Source: Faecalibacterium sp. An121
GTDB lineage: Bacteria > Bacillota > Clostridia > Oscillospirales > Ruminococcaceae
Assembly (NCBI RefSeq): GCF_002160915.1
Contig: NZ_NFLM01000007.1
Location: 62,001-126,000, forward strand
Length of the DNA stretch: 64,000 nt
Reading direction: 5' to 3'
Of this stretch, positions 27,983-36,819 are shown one piece after another (position 1 is the stretch's first letter; each line of letters opens with the position of its first letter). The notes under the pieces were generated by a model. It was given only the letters and a program-made list of their open reading frames with translations. It made no database searches and was not told where the DNA came from. A program made the translations under genes and the position numbers.

Positions 27983-28843
27983 TTACCGGTAGAATACCGC
28001 CGTGATCACCATCGAAACAAAGGGTGCGATGAACATCACGCTGTCGAACCGGTCCAGGATGCCGCCATGCCCCGGGAAGATGGTGCCATAGTCCTTGATG
28101 CCGCACTGGCGTTTGACCACGCTGGCAAACAGGTCGCCGTAGATGCCCAGCACGGCGGCCACCACCCCCAGCAGGGCGATGATGGCATACATCGACACGC
28201 CGATGTTGCTCTGGGTGAAAGCTTCGGTGCGGTCGGCGATGACCGAATAGGCCACCGTGATGATGACCCCGAACAGCATGGTGCCCAGCACCCCGCCGAT
28301 GGCGCCCTCCACCGTCTTTTTGGGGCTGACCTTGGGGCACAGCTTGTGCTTGCCGAAGGCCCGGCCTGCAAAGTAGGCGCAGGTATCCCCGCCCCAGGCG
28401 AAGCACAGCACCAGCAGGATGAAGAAAATGGCGTCGTAGCTGTACCGGTCCACCGGCAGCAGGATCTTCAGGTGCACCAGCGAATAGAAGCAGAACAGGA
28501 TGATCCCCGAAAAAAAGACCAGCCCGCTGACTTTTTGGAAGCTGACGCTGCCGTTGCGCACCACCAGGTAGATGCAGTAGAACATCAGCAGCACAAAAGA
28601 CACCGCCAAAATCAGCCCGCGCACCATCTCATAACTGGACAGCATCACCAGCAGGGTGTAGGGCACCTGCACCGCATACAGCAGCCAGTCCTTTTTGTCA
28701 AAGCCCAGGGCGGCATACACCTCGTGCATCCCGATCAGGGCCACCGCCGCCACCACCAGGTTGAACACCAGGGTGTTGAAGGTGAGCATGACCAGCACCA
28801 GCACTGCGATGCCTACAACGGCTGTAATCACTCTTGTTTTCAT
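27983..28843 (-). CDS. cdsA: Phosphatidate cytidylyltransferase
   Basis: Makes CDP-diacylglycerol from phosphatidate and CTP in the membrane. The 286-aa protein is almost entirely hydrophobic helices and ends with the family signature region KRQCGIKDYGTIFPGHGGIL followed by DRFDS. Length normal. Placed between uppS and dxr as in most Bacillota. Confidence 0.96.
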   Translation of the reverse strand: MKTRVITAVVGIAVLVLVMLTFNTLVFNLVVAAVALIGMHEVYAALGFDKKDWLLYAVQVPYTLLVMLSSYEMVRGLILAVSFVLLMFYCIYLVVRNGSVSFQKVSGLVFFSGIILFCFYSLVHLKILLPVDRYSYDAIFFILLVLCFAWGGDTCAYFAGRAFGKHKLCPKVSPKKTVEGAIGGVLGTMLFGVIITVAYSVIADRTEAFTQSNIGVSMYAIIALLGVVAAVLGIYGDLFASVVKRQCGIKDYGTIFPGHGGILDRFDSVMFIAPFVSMVITAVFYR

Positions 28844-28878
28844 CGTTTCTCCTTATCTGGGACGGGCCCGGCTGCCCG

Positions 28879-29595
28879 TCAGATGCCGCCAAAGCGGCGG
28901 CTGCGGCGGTTGAACTCCCGGATGGCTGCATCCAGGTCTGCGGGGGTAAAATCCGGCCACAAGACGTCCATCTCCACCAGCTCGGAATAGGCCGCCTGCC
29001 ACAGCATGAAGTTGGACAGCCGCTTTTCTCCGCTGGGGCGCAGGATCAGGTCGGGGTCCTTCTGGCCGGCGGTGTACAGCCGGGACGCCAGCATCTCCTC
29101 GGTGATGGCGTCCGGGTCCAGCGTGCCTGCCGCAGCCTGGCGGGCCAGGTCCCGGGCGGCCCGCACGATCTCCTGGCGGCCGCCGTAGTTCACCGCCACA
29201 TTCAGCACCATGCCGGTGCGGTCGGCGGTGCCCTGCTCGATCTCGTCCATCAGCTGCTGGTAGCGGGGTTCCAGGGCGGTGCGGTCCCCCAAAAAGACGA
29301 TCTTGTTGTTGCGGCTCTTGTAATCAAAGGCCTTCAGCAGGTACTCCCCCAGCAGCTTCATGATCGCGCCCACCTCCTCGGCGGGGCGCTTCCAGTTTTC
29401 GGTGGAAAAAGCATAGAAATACACCGAGGCCAGGCCCAGCTGGTCGCAGTAATCGGCGATCTGCTGGAATACCTCCGCCCCCTTCTTGTGGCCGGCGGTG
29501 CGGGGCAGGCCCCGCTGTTTGGCCCAGCGGCCGTTGCCGTCCATGATGATGCCCACCGAAAGCCCTTTGGCAAACTCTTCCGGATGCTGCGGCAT
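28879..29595 (-). CDS. uppS: Isoprenyl transferase (undecaprenyl diphosphate synthase)
   Basis: Builds the C55 lipid carrier for cell-wall precursors from FPP and IPP. The 238-aa cis-prenyltransferase has the catalytic IIMDGNGRWAKQRG segment near residue 16, the STENWKRP motif, and the C-terminal LRPSGEKRLSNF and WPDFTPADLDAAI boxes. The ATG at 29595 is chosen because AGGAGGG lies five bases upstream; a longer form starting at 29640 lacks this. Confidence 0.96.
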   Translation of the reverse strand: MPQHPEEFAKGLSVGIIMDGNGRWAKQRGLPRTAGHKKGAEVFQQIADYCDQLGLASVYFYAFSTENWKRPAEEVGAIMKLLGEYLLKAFDYKSRNNKIVFLGDRTALEPRYQQLMDEIEQGTADRTGMVLNVAVNYGGRQEIVRAARDLARQAAAGTLDPDAITEEMLASRLYTAGQKDPDLILRPSGEKRLSNFMLWQAAYSELVEMDVLWPDFTPADLDAAIREFNRRSRRFGGI

Positions 29596-29682
29596 ACCAT
29601 CCCTCCTGTTCATCTCATCGCAAAAAGTGCCGCGCACCATTCCCAGCGCACGGCACCTCCCGTTCGTTTGCAGCAGGATCGG

Positions 29683-30237
29683 TCAGACCGACATGATCTC
29701 CTTCTGCTTTTCCTCCACGGCCTTATCCACAAGCTTGCTGTACTTGTCGGTGATCTTCTGGACATCCTCCTCCATGGTCTTCTGGCTGTCCTCGGTCAGC
29801 TCGCCGGCCTTCTTCATGGCCTTGGCCTTATCCATGGCTTCACGGCGGACATTGCGGATGGCCACCTTGGCGTCCTCGCCCATCTTGGCCACCTCTTTGG
29901 CCAGCTGGCGGCGGCGCTCCTCGTTGGGGGCGGGGAAGTTCAGCCGGATGGTCTGGCCGTCGTCGATGGGGTTGATGCCCACGTCGCTGGCCTGGATGGC
30001 CTTGCTGATGGGGCGCAGCAGCGAGCGGTCCCACGGGGTGATGGTCAGGGTGCGGGCCTCGCTGACCGCCACAGACGCCACCTGCTGGATGGGGGTGGGC
30101 GAGCCGTAATAGTCCACCGTCACCTTATCCAGCACGGCGGGGTTGGCCCGGCCTGCGCGGACGGCGGCCAGTTCCCGCTCCAGATGCTCCACCGAGTTCT
30201 TCATCTTTTCCTCAAACACCTTGGTATTGCTGCTCAT
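29683..30237 (-). CDS. frr: Ribosome recycling factor
   Basis: Splits post-termination ribosomes together with EF-G. The 184-aa protein shows the triple-helix pattern and the hallmark region RAGRANPAVLDKVTVDYYG (around residues 28-46) and ITPWDRSLL. Length exact for the family. Follows pyrH by 75 bases. Confidence 0.97.
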   Translation of the reverse strand: MSSNTKVFEEKMKNSVEHLERELAAVRAGRANPAVLDKVTVDYYGSPTPIQQVASVAVSEARTLTITPWDRSLLRPISKAIQASDVGINPIDDGQTIRLNFPAPNEERRRQLAKEVAKMGEDAKVAIRNVRREAMDKAKAMKKAGELTEDSQKTMEEDVQKITDKYSKLVDKAVEEKQKEIMSV

Positions 30238-30312
30238 AGTCGTTCTCTCCTGTTCTTGTCTTATCCTGCCGGGCTGCGTGCCCAGACCCGATCCATATAG
30301 TATAGGGGCGGC

Positions 30313-31023
30313 TCAGCCTTCATAGACCAGGGTGCCCACCGTCTCGCCCTGGACGGCCCGGGCGATGTTGTCGGGGTCTGCCAGGTCGAACACCAGGATG
30401 GGCAGCTTGTTGTCCCGGCAGAGGGTGGCTGCCGTGCCGTCCATGACGGCCAGCTGGTCTTCCAGCACCTTGCTGAAGGTGAGGGTGTCGTATTTCTTTG
30501 CATCCGGGTATTTGTGCGGGTCCTTGTCGTAGACGCCGTCCACCATGGTGGCCTTGAACATCACGTCGGCGGACACTTCCACCGCCCGCAGGGCCGTGGC
30601 CGTATCGGTGGAGAAGAAGGGGTTGCCGGTGCCGCCCCCAAAGACGGCTACCTTGCCCTCTTCCATGGCGGCCAGGGCAGCCTTGCGGTCAAACACAGGG
30701 GCCACCTTGGGCATCTCAATGGAGGTGAACACCTCGCTGGGCACACCCAGCTGGGCCAGCTTGTCCGACACGGCCAGGGCATTCATGACGGTGGCCAGCA
30801 TACCGATCTTGTCGGCCAGGGTGCGCTCCATCCTGCCGCTGGTACGGCCGCGCCAGAAGTTGCCGCCGCCCACCACGATGCCGATCTGGACGCCCAGGTC
30901 ATAGGCCTTTTTGACGCCGCCGCAGATCGAGTCCATGGCGGCCTCGTCAAAGCCGGAGCCTTTTTCGCCGCCCAAAGCCTCGCCGCTGATCTTTAAAAGG
31001 ATACGGTTGTATTTCAGTCCCAT
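30313..31023 (-). CDS. pyrH: UMP kinase
   Basis: Hexameric bacterial UMP kinase of the amino acid kinase fold. The 236-aa protein contains ILLKISGEAL at the N-terminus, IGIVVGGGNFWRGR, MDRTLADKIGML-like MERTLADKIGML, and the GGGTGNPFFSTDTAT loop. First gene of the nine-gene minus-strand operon. rpsB and tsf, which often precede it, are absent here. Confidence 0.97.
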   Translation of the reverse strand: MGLKYNRILLKISGEALGGEKGSGFDEAAMDSICGGVKKAYDLGVQIGIVVGGGNFWRGRTSGRMERTLADKIGMLATVMNALAVSDKLAQLGVPSEVFTSIEMPKVAPVFDRKAALAAMEEGKVAVFGGGTGNPFFSTDTATALRAVEVSADVMFKATMVDGVYDKDPHKYPDAKKYDTLTFSKVLEDQLAVMDGTAATLCRDNKLPILVFDLADPDNIARAVQGETVGTLVYEG

Positions 31024-31062
31024 TGCAATTCACTCCGCGCAGTTTAGATTCTCATTGTGCCT

Positions 31063-31091
31063 ATTTTACAATAAAATGCCCGCAAAGTAAA
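31063..31091 (-). promoter_or_regulatory. Promoter of the pyrH-polC operon
   Basis: On the minus strand TTTACT (31091-31086), a 17-base spacer and TAAAAT (31068-31063), 40 bases before the pyrH start. Confidence 0.75.
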
Positions 31092-31141
31092 CAGGAAAAC
31101 CGCTTTCCGGGCCAGAAAGCTTTCACAGAGGGCCCGCCGCC

Positions 31142-31837
31142 TCAAAAGGTCTTTCGCAGAGCCCGCAGGGCCTGTTTCTGCTCCGGGGTGATGCGGCGGC
31201 TCTCCAGGGCCTTCTGCACCGCCTTGGCCCGCACCCAGGGGTCCAGACGGGGCTGGGCCAGCCAGGGCCAGGCGGCCTGGGGCTGTTTGGCCAGGGCCGT
31301 AGCGAAAAACCAGGCCGCCATCATCCGCACATAGTATTCCTCCGACTGCACTTTTCCCGCCCAGTCCAGGTATTCGGGCCGGAACGCCTCGTCCAGATAG
31401 TAGCGCATCAGCATCCCCAGCCCATAGCGGACGGTGTAGGTCTGCTGCGAGCCGATCCACCGGCGCACCGGCTCCAGCAAAGCATCGGTGTGTTTTGCGA
31501 ATACCTTGGGGCTGGTGGTGTCGCAGGTGGCCCAGTTGTCGATGTAGGGCAAAAAAGTTTCCACCCCCGCCAGGGCGGCGTCAAAATCCCGGATCCGCTC
31601 CAGCAAAAAGCCGTGCAGGTTGTTCTCCTCATAGTATGTGTGGGGCAGCGTCTCCAAAAAGACCGCCGCGTCCGCTGTGCCCGCCAGCTCCTTTGCACAG
31701 CGGCGCAGATCGGGCAGCCGCACCCCGATCACCTTCCCGGGCGGGACGGTGGGGAGCAGCTTTGCCTGAAAAGCCTGATAATCGGTATCCTGCATGGCGA
31801 ACAGCCGTTCCCGGATCCTCTCGATGGCATCGGTCAT
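31142..31837 (-). CDS. AlkD-like DNA alkylation repair protein
   Basis: HEAT-like repeat DNA glycosylase family that removes alkylated purines without base flipping. The 231-aa all-helical protein contains the family segment YIDNWATCDTTSPKVFA carrying the conserved Asp, followed by YTVRYGLGMLMRYYLD and VRMMAAWFFATALAKQP. Length normal. The gap to pyrH has a promoter but no terminator, so some read-through into pyrH is possible. Confidence 0.9.
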   Translation of the reverse strand: MTDAIERIRERLFAMQDTDYQAFQAKLLPTVPPGKVIGVRLPDLRRCAKELAGTADAAVFLETLPHTYYEENNLHGFLLERIRDFDAALAGVETFLPYIDNWATCDTTSPKVFAKHTDALLEPVRRWIGSQQTYTVRYGLGMLMRYYLDEAFRPEYLDWAGKVQSEEYYVRMMAAWFFATALAKQPQAAWPWLAQPRLDPWVRAKAVQKALESRRITPEQKQALRALRKTF

Positions 31838-31914
31838 CCTGTGCCCTCCTCTCTTTTCTCTATCTTACCGAAAAGGCCGCCCGCTGTAAAGTCCATGTTT
31901 TTTGATTTTGACTC

Positions 31915-31943
31915 TGGACTTTTGCTCCAAACCGTGGTATACT
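31915..31943 (+). promoter_or_regulatory. Promoter of the tRNA-Gly gene
   Basis: TGGACT (31915-31920), 17-base spacer and TATACT (31938-31943), 13 bases before the mature tRNA 5' end. Confidence 0.7.
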
Positions 31944-31956
31944 ATCCTCCACAAGT

Positions 31957-32031
31957 GCGGGTATAGTACATCGGCTAGTATAACAGCCTTCCAAGCTGTG
32001 GAGGTCGGTTCGATTCCGATTACCCGCTCCA
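31957..32031 (+). tRNA. tRNA-Gly (anticodon TCC)
   Basis: A 75-base cloverleaf: acceptor GCGGGTA with TACCCGC, anticodon stem ACAGC/GCTGT with loop CTTCCAA (anticodon TCC at 31990-31992), T-arm GTCGG-TTCGATT-CCGAT, discriminator T and an encoded CCA end. Own promoter and terminator. Confidence 0.97.
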
Positions 32032-32036
32032 GAAAA

Positions 32037-32074
32037 GCGGCCCGGGGACTAACGTCTCCGGGCCGCTTTCGTTT
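32037..32074 (+). terminator. Rho-independent terminator after tRNA-Gly
   Basis: GCGGCCCGG-GAC pairs with GTC-CCGGGCCGC (32037-32066), followed by TTTCGTTT. Confidence 0.85.
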
Positions 32075-32151
32075 GCCGTACCCCGCATCCCGCTTGCGCG
32101 GGGGCGGATTTCGTGCTATCATGGTCTGGAAATGGGAAGGGAGGTCCCGGC

Positions 32152-32796
32152 ATGACATTTTCAGAGCTGATCCGGTCGGTGGCCGGATCGTTTGTTCCCC
32201 ACAAGGCAGGGCAGCAGCCCCGGCAGGAGGCGCAGGCCCAGCAGCCTTCCCCCGCCCCCGAGGCGCTGGAGGCGGACGTCTACCGCCCCAATCCGGAGTG
32301 GACCCGGGTGAACGTCTCGGTGCAAAGCCGCCACAACGCATCCATCCTGGCGCCCAAATGTCTGGAGGAGGCCAAGCAAGCCGCCGACGTGCTGAACAAG
32401 ACCACCGACCCCGACACCTTTTTCCGCAAATACGATTACCTTCTGGGCCGGTTCGTAATCCTGGCCGAGTGCACCAAATACACCCGCTTCGGGGGCGAAC
32501 AGCCCACCGTCACCCTGGCCCGGCTCTACCGCCAGAGCTACCGCAACCACGTGGGCAAGGCCATGATCGACCGCTGCTTTGCCAGGGCCCAGGACAAGCT
32601 GGCCCTGCTGGCCAAGCCCAAGGACCGTCTGGCGGCGGCGGAAGCCTTCCAGAAAGCGTTCGAGCCCTGTCTCGGGTGCATGGGCGAGGAATTGTGCCGC
32701 TACCAGGCCGAAAAATACAGCCAGCTGACCCGGCTGGCCGCAGGAGAGGACCTTTCCGCCCCCGCAGCCTCCGACGACAGCCCCGCTTCCCTCTGA
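32152..32796 (+). CDS. Hypothetical protein, 214 aa
   Basis: Not recognised. The protein begins after GGGAGG and has a short N-terminal region, a Gln/Pro/Ala-rich linker (about residues 20-42), and a largely helical soluble domain with four Cys (Cys67, Cys99 region ECTKYTRFGG, RCFARAQDK, and a CLGCMGEELC cluster near residue 180). The Ser/Ala-rich tail looks disordered. No signal peptide or membrane segment. The C-terminal CxxC with a further Cys might bind a metal, but this is only a possibility. Monocistronic, closed by a strong terminator. Confidence 0.75.
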   Translation: MTFSELIRSVAGSFVPHKAGQQPRQEAQAQQPSPAPEALEADVYRPNPEWTRVNVSVQSRHNASILAPKCLEEAKQAADVLNKTTDPDTFFRKYDYLLGRFVILAECTKYTRFGGEQPTVTLARLYRQSYRNHVGKAMIDRCFARAQDKLALLAKPKDRLAAAEAFQKAFEPCLGCMGEELCRYQAEKYSQLTRLAAGEDLSAPAASDDSPASL

Positions 32797-32800
32797 GAAA

Positions 32801-32831
32801 ACACCCCCGGATCGTAACCGGGGGTGTTTTT
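32801..32831. terminator. Rho-independent terminator
   Basis: ACACCCCCGG (32801-32810) pairs perfectly with CCGGGGGTGT (32818-32827), followed by TTTT on the plus strand. Complementary A residues on the other side allow use by the minus-strand cobalamin operon too. Confidence 0.9.
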
Positions 32832-32844
32832 CTGTCTTGCCGGT

Positions 32845-32976
32845 TCACAGCAGGGCCACGCGCAGCAGCCCCAGCGCCAGCAGGTGGAGCGGATAAAACC
32901 AGTAGAAAAACCACTGGGCGAACCGGCGCCCATGGGCGGCCCGCCGGCCGTTGTACAGATACAGAACCGCCACGCC
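32845..32976 (-). pseudogene. C-terminal remnant of a TraX-family membrane protein
   Basis: The last 43 codons before a TGA stop read GVAVLYLYNGRR, then AQWFFYWFYPLHLLALGLL, which is the typical C-terminus of TraX/acyltransferase-like membrane proteins (YNG..., F/YYPLHL). The remaining about 180 residues are missing: the upstream sequence in this frame is Pro/Cys-rich noise, and the space is taken by cbiC. No ribosome site precedes it. Most likely a decayed relic, now the trailer of the cobalamin operon. Confidence 0.6.
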
Positions 32977-32986
32977 CTGTCGGCCG

Positions 32987-33661
32987 TTACCAGCCCCGGG
33001 CGGCGGGGTCCAGCTGGCCGGCGGCTGTATACAGCAGGGCGTTGCAGATGGCGGCGGCCACGCTGCTGCCCCCCTTGCGGCCCATGGCGGCAATGGCAGG
33101 CACCCCCAGGCGCCCGCACACGGCCATCAGCCGCTCCTTGCTCTCCACCACGTTCACAAAGCCCACCGGCACCCCGATGACGAGGGCCGGACGGAACTGC
33201 CCTGCCTCCATGGCGTCGCACAGGGCAAAGAGGGCGGTGGGGGCGTTGCCCACCGCAAATACCGCGCCGGGATGCAGGGCGGCCGCATGGCCCATGGCAG
33301 CCACCGCACGGGTGGTGCCGGCCGCTTTGGCCGCAGCGGCCACGGCGGGGTCCGCCATATAGCAGAAGGCCGCGCCTTTGAGCTTGGCCAGGGCGGGCTT
33401 GCTGACCCCCGCCAGGGCCATATTGGTATCGGTGACGATGACGCCCCCCGCCCGGAGGGCCTGCACGCCCCGCTCTGCCGCCCCGGGGGTGAAGCGCAGC
33501 TGTTCCGCATAGTCAAAGTCGGCGGTGGCATGGATCACCCGGCGCACCACCGCCTGATTTTCAGGGGGAATGGCGATGCCCCGCTCCTCCAGCTCGGCGG
33601 CGATGATGGCTAGGCTGGTGCGCTCGATGTCCCCGGGCAGGCTGTGTTTGGTTCCGCTCAA
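32987..33661 (-). CDS. cbiC: Cobalt-precorrin-8 methylmutase
   Basis: Moves a methyl group from C11 to C12, giving cobyrinate. The 224-aa protein contains RRVIHATADFDYAEQL with the catalytic His, GGVIVTDTNMALAGVSK, and GVPVGFVNVVESKE. It starts at a TTG that overlaps the cobO stop (TTGA); AGGGGGG lies upstream and no ATG or GTG fits. Last gene of the cobalamin operon, fully colinear with it. Confidence 0.93.
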   Translation of the reverse strand: MSGTKHSLPGDIERTSLAIIAAELEERGIAIPPENQAVVRRVIHATADFDYAEQLRFTPGAAERGVQALRAGGVIVTDTNMALAGVSKPALAKLKGAAFCYMADPAVAAAAKAAGTTRAVAAMGHAAALHPGAVFAVGNAPTALFALCDAMEAGQFRPALVIGVPVGFVNVVESKERLMAVCGRLGVPAIAAMGRKGGSSVAAAICNALLYTAAGQLDPAARGW

Positions 33662-34185
33662 TATTCCACCCCCCTGCGTGCGGCGATGCCCCGGGCATAA
33701 GGATGCCTGTGGCAGCGCATCTCGGTGGAATAGTCGGCCAGCTCCTCCATCCACGGGGCGGGATGGCGGCCGGTCAGCACCACCTCCAGGCTCTGCGGAC
33801 GGCTGCGCACCGCCTGTTCCAGCAGAGCGCGGTCCACCATGTCCAGCTCCCAGGCGGCACAGGCTTCGTCCAGCACCAACAGGTCGGCCGGGCGGGCCAG
33901 GGCCGCCTGCAGGTTCCGGGTCTGCAAGGCCCGGGTGGCCGCCTTTTCTTCCTCGTCCATCTGAAAGACGAACTTCTGCCCCGCCTTGCCCCGGTAGACC
34001 TCGGCGCCCAGCCGGCGCAGCAGGGGCACTTCGCCGGTGTCCGCCCCCTTCAAAAACTGCACGACGGTCACTTTGCAGCCGCTGCCCAGCGCCCGCAGGG
34101 CCAGGCCCATGGCGGCGGTGGTCTTGCCTTTGCCCTCGCCCCAGTACAGATGCACCAGGCCGAGGCCGTTTGTCTGTTCCATCAT
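33658..34185 (-). CDS. cobO: Corrinoid adenosyltransferase (CobA/CobO/BtuR type)
   Basis: Transfers the adenosyl group of ATP to the reduced corrinoid. The 175-aa protein has the P-loop GEGKGKTTAAMG near residue 15, VVQFLKG, and LLVLDEACAAWE. Two adjacent ATGs (34185 and 34182) could start it. Between cbiP (91-base gap) and cbiC (four-base overlap). Confidence 0.95.
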   Translation of the reverse strand: MMEQTNGLGLVHLYWGEGKGKTTAAMGLALRALGSGCKVTVVQFLKGADTGEVPLLRRLGAEVYRGKAGQKFVFQMDEEEKAATRALQTRNLQAALARPADLLVLDEACAAWELDMVDRALLEQAVRSRPQSLEVVLTGRHPAPWMEELADYSTEMRCHRHPYARGIAARRGVEY

Positions 34186-34276
34186 TGGTTCTGCCTTTCT
34201 GTCCGGCGCGCCGCTGCCGGCGGCCCGACGGTCCACAGCTTCTCACCGCAGTCCCTGCCTCCGGATGGGCTCCGGT

Positions 34277-35758
34277 TCAGCCCTCCATCATGCGGTAGAC
34301 CGCATCCATATCCAACGCGCCGCGCACGGCGGCGGCCAGCTTGTCAAACTCCTGCTGCTGGAACGCCTCATGGCTGAGAGGGGCCGTCCCGGCAGGGTCC
34401 AGCCCCTTTTGGCGGCACAGTGCGTCCGCCAGACGGGCGGTGGCCTCCCCGGTGTCGAACAGGCCGTGCAGGTAGGTGCCAAAGACATTGCCCGCGGCAC
34501 AGCCCTCGGCCCGTCCGTCCGACAGGCGGCAGAAGGCCGCGCCCTCCACCCGGGTGGCGCCCATATGGATCTCATAGCCGTCCAGCGCGGCCCCCGCAAA
34601 GGGTCCGGCCAGGGCCGTGCCCTGCACCCGGGTGCGGGTCTTTTGGGCGCAGAATACCGTCTCGGCGGGCAGAAGGCCCAGCCCCCGGCAGACTGCCCCC
34701 GGCTTTCCGCCCTCCACCCCGTCGGGGTCCGAGAGGGAACGCCCCAGCATCTGGTATCCCCCGCAGATGCCCAGCACCGGTACCCCGGCGGCGGCCAGCT
34801 TGAGGATGGCGGCTTCGAGGCCGCTCCCGCGCAGCCAGCGCAGGTCGTCCAGGGTGCTCTTGGTGCCGGGCAAAATCACCAGATCCGGCAGGCCCAAAGC
34901 CTCCGTCCGGTCCACATACCGCACTCCCACCAGCGGATGCTGCTCCAAAGGGGCAAAATCGGTGAAATTGGAGATACGGGGCAGACGTACCACCGCCGCA
35001 TCGATGGGGCGGCAAGCTTCGGTCTGGTCCAGCCGGGGCGCCAGGGAATCCTCGTCGTCGATCTGCACCCGGACATAGGGCACCACCCCCAGCACCGGCA
35101 CCCCGGTCTTTTCTTCCAGGGGGGCCAGGCCGGGACGCAGGATCGCAGGGTCGCCCCGGAATTTGTTGATCACCAGGCCCTTGATGCGGGCCCGCTCGTC
35201 GGGGTCCAGCAGGGCCACCGTGCCGTACAGCTGGGCAAACACCCCGCCCCGGTCGATATCCCCTGCCAGCAGCACCGGCGCATCCACCATCCGGGCCAGG
35301 CCCATGTTGACGATGTCATCCGCCTTGAGATTGATCTCAGCCGGGCTGCCCGCCCCCTCGATGACGATGATGTCGTATTCCGCCGCCAGGCTGTTGTAGG
35401 CCGCCAGAATCTCGGGCACCAGCTGTTTTTTGTACCGGAAATACTGGGCGGCGGGCATCTGCCCCCGCACCTCCCCATGGACGATCACCTGGCTGCCCAC
35501 ATCGCTGCACGGCTTGAGCAGGATGGGGTTCATCCGCACATCCGGCTCAGCCCCGGCGGCCTGGGCCTGTACCACCTGGGCCCGGCCCATCTCCAGGCCC
35601 TGCCGGGTGACATAGCTGTTCAGGGCCATATTCTGGCTCTTGAACGGGGCACAGCGCAGCCCGTCCTGCCTGAAAATGCGGCACAGGGCGGTGCACAGCA
35701 GGCTTTTGCCCGCCCCGGACATGGTGCCCTGCACCATGATGCAGCGCGCCCGCCTCAT
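34277..35758 (-). CDS. cbiP: Cobyric acid synthase
   Basis: Amidates side chains b, d, e and g of adenosyl-cobyrinate a,c-diamide using glutamine. The 493-aa protein has the DTBS-like ATP domain ([27 protein letters not shown]) and a C-terminal class I glutamine amidotransferase domain with nucleophile Cys in [10 protein letters not shown] and His in TYLHGLFD. Start overlaps the stop of cobD by four bases. Confidence 0.96.
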   Translation of the reverse strand: MRRARCIMVQGTMSGAGKSLLCTALCRIFRQDGLRCAPFKSQNMALNSYVTRQGLEMGRAQVVQAQAAGAEPDVRMNPILLKPCSDVGSQVIVHGEVRGQMPAAQYFRYKKQLVPEILAAYNSLAAEYDIIVIEGAGSPAEINLKADDIVNMGLARMVDAPVLLAGDIDRGGVFAQLYGTVALLDPDERARIKGLVINKFRGDPAILRPGLAPLEEKTGVPVLGVVPYVRVQIDDEDSLAPRLDQTEACRPIDAAVVRLPRISNFTDFAPLEQHPLVGVRYVDRTEALGLPDLVILPGTKSTLDDLRWLRGSGLEAAILKLAAAGVPVLGICGGYQMLGRSLSDPDGVEGGKPGAVCRGLGLLPAETVFCAQKTRTRVQGTALAGPFAGAALDGYEIHMGATRVEGAAFCRLSDGRAEGCAAGNVFGTYLHGLFDTGEATARLADALCRQKGLDPAGTAPLSHEAFQQQEFDKLAAAVRGALDMDAVYRMMEG

Positions 35759-36819
35759 CCCAGCACCTCCTCCAGAGCCGCCAGCAGGCGGCTGTTTTCT
35801 TCTTCGGTGCGGACGGCGGTGCGGTACCAGTCATCGTCCAGCCCCGGGTAATTGCCGCAGCCGCGCAGCAGGATCCCCCGCTCCCGCAGAGGCCCGCAGA
35901 GTTCGGCCGGGCAGTGGAACAACAGGTAATTGGCCTCCCCCGGCACCACGCGGCAGCCCAGCCGCCGCAGCCCCCGGGCCAGCCAAGGCCGCTGCCGCCC
36001 GATCAGCGCCCGGACGGCGGCCACATAGTCCCGTTCGCCCAGGGCGGCCAGGCCCGCCGCCTGGGCCGGTGTCGAGACCGGCCAGGGCTGACCCGCCTGC
36101 CGCAGACGGTCCAGCAGCGCGCCGTCGGCGCACAGGGCATACCCCAGCCGCAGCCCCGCCATGCCGTACAGCTTGGTAAAAGCCTTGAGGATCAGCAGGC
36201 CGCCGGGGGCCAGAAGGCCCTTGAGGGTATGGGCCTCGGGCCGGTCCAGAAAGCCGCCGAAGCATTCATCCACCACCAGCAGGGCCCCTGCCGCCCGGCA
36301 CCGGGCCAGGATCCGTTCCAGCAGAGGGCGGGGGGTGGTCAGGCCGGTGGGGTTATTGGGTTCGCAGAGGAACACCAGATCCACCCCGGGCCGGATGGCC
36401 TCCAGGAAACCTTCCCCCAGCCGGAAATCCTCCTCCTGCCGTAAAGAAAACCGCTCGGTCCGGCAGCCCACGGCCGCCAGGGCGCACTCGTATTCCGCAA
36501 AGGTGGGGGCAGTCACCAAAGCCCGGGCGGGGCGCAGGGCCAGGGCCGCCCGCCAGATCAGGTCCGCCGCACCGTTGCCGCACAGCACCCACTCCGGGGG
36601 CGTGCCCTCGGCCCCGGCGATGGCAGCGGACAGCTGCCGGCACAAGGGGTCGGGGTAGCGGTCGCACAGCCCTGCACATTCCGCCATCGCCCTCGCCGCA
36701 GCGGGAGCCAGGCCCAGCGGGCTGACGTTGGCCGAAAAATCCAGCAGCGGGGCCTCGGCCCCATACCGGGCGGCAAAACCCGCCCAGTCCCCGCCGTGGG
36801 TCAATGTGATCTCGCTCAT
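35755..36819 (-). CDS. cobD: Threonine-phosphate decarboxylase (Salmonella CobD type)
   Basis: PLP enzyme making (R)-1-amino-2-propanol phosphate for the nucleotide loop. The 354-aa fold-type I aminotransferase relative has [12 protein letters not shown] at the N-terminus, [20 protein letters not shown], and the PLP Lys in [17 protein letters not shown]. The start at 36819 overlaps the cbiB stop (ATGA). No PduX-type threonine kinase gene is present in the window to supply its substrate. Histidinol-phosphate aminotransferase is the alternative by fold, but context decides. Confidence 0.93.
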   Translation of the reverse strand: MSEITLTHGGDWAGFAARYGAEAPLLDFSANVSPLGLAPAAARAMAECAGLCDRYPDPLCRQLSAAIAGAEGTPPEWVLCGNGAADLIWRAALALRPARALVTAPTFAEYECALAAVGCRTERFSLRQEEDFRLGEGFLEAIRPGVDLVFLCEPNNPTGLTTPRPLLERILARCRAAGALLVVDECFGGFLDRPEAHTLKGLLAPGGLLILKAFTKLYGMAGLRLGYALCADGALLDRLRQAGQPWPVSTPAQAAGLAALGERDYVAAVRALIGRQRPWLARGLRRLGCRVVPGEANYLLFHCPAELCGPLRERGILLRGCGNYPGLDDDWYRTAVRTEEENSRLLAALEEVLG

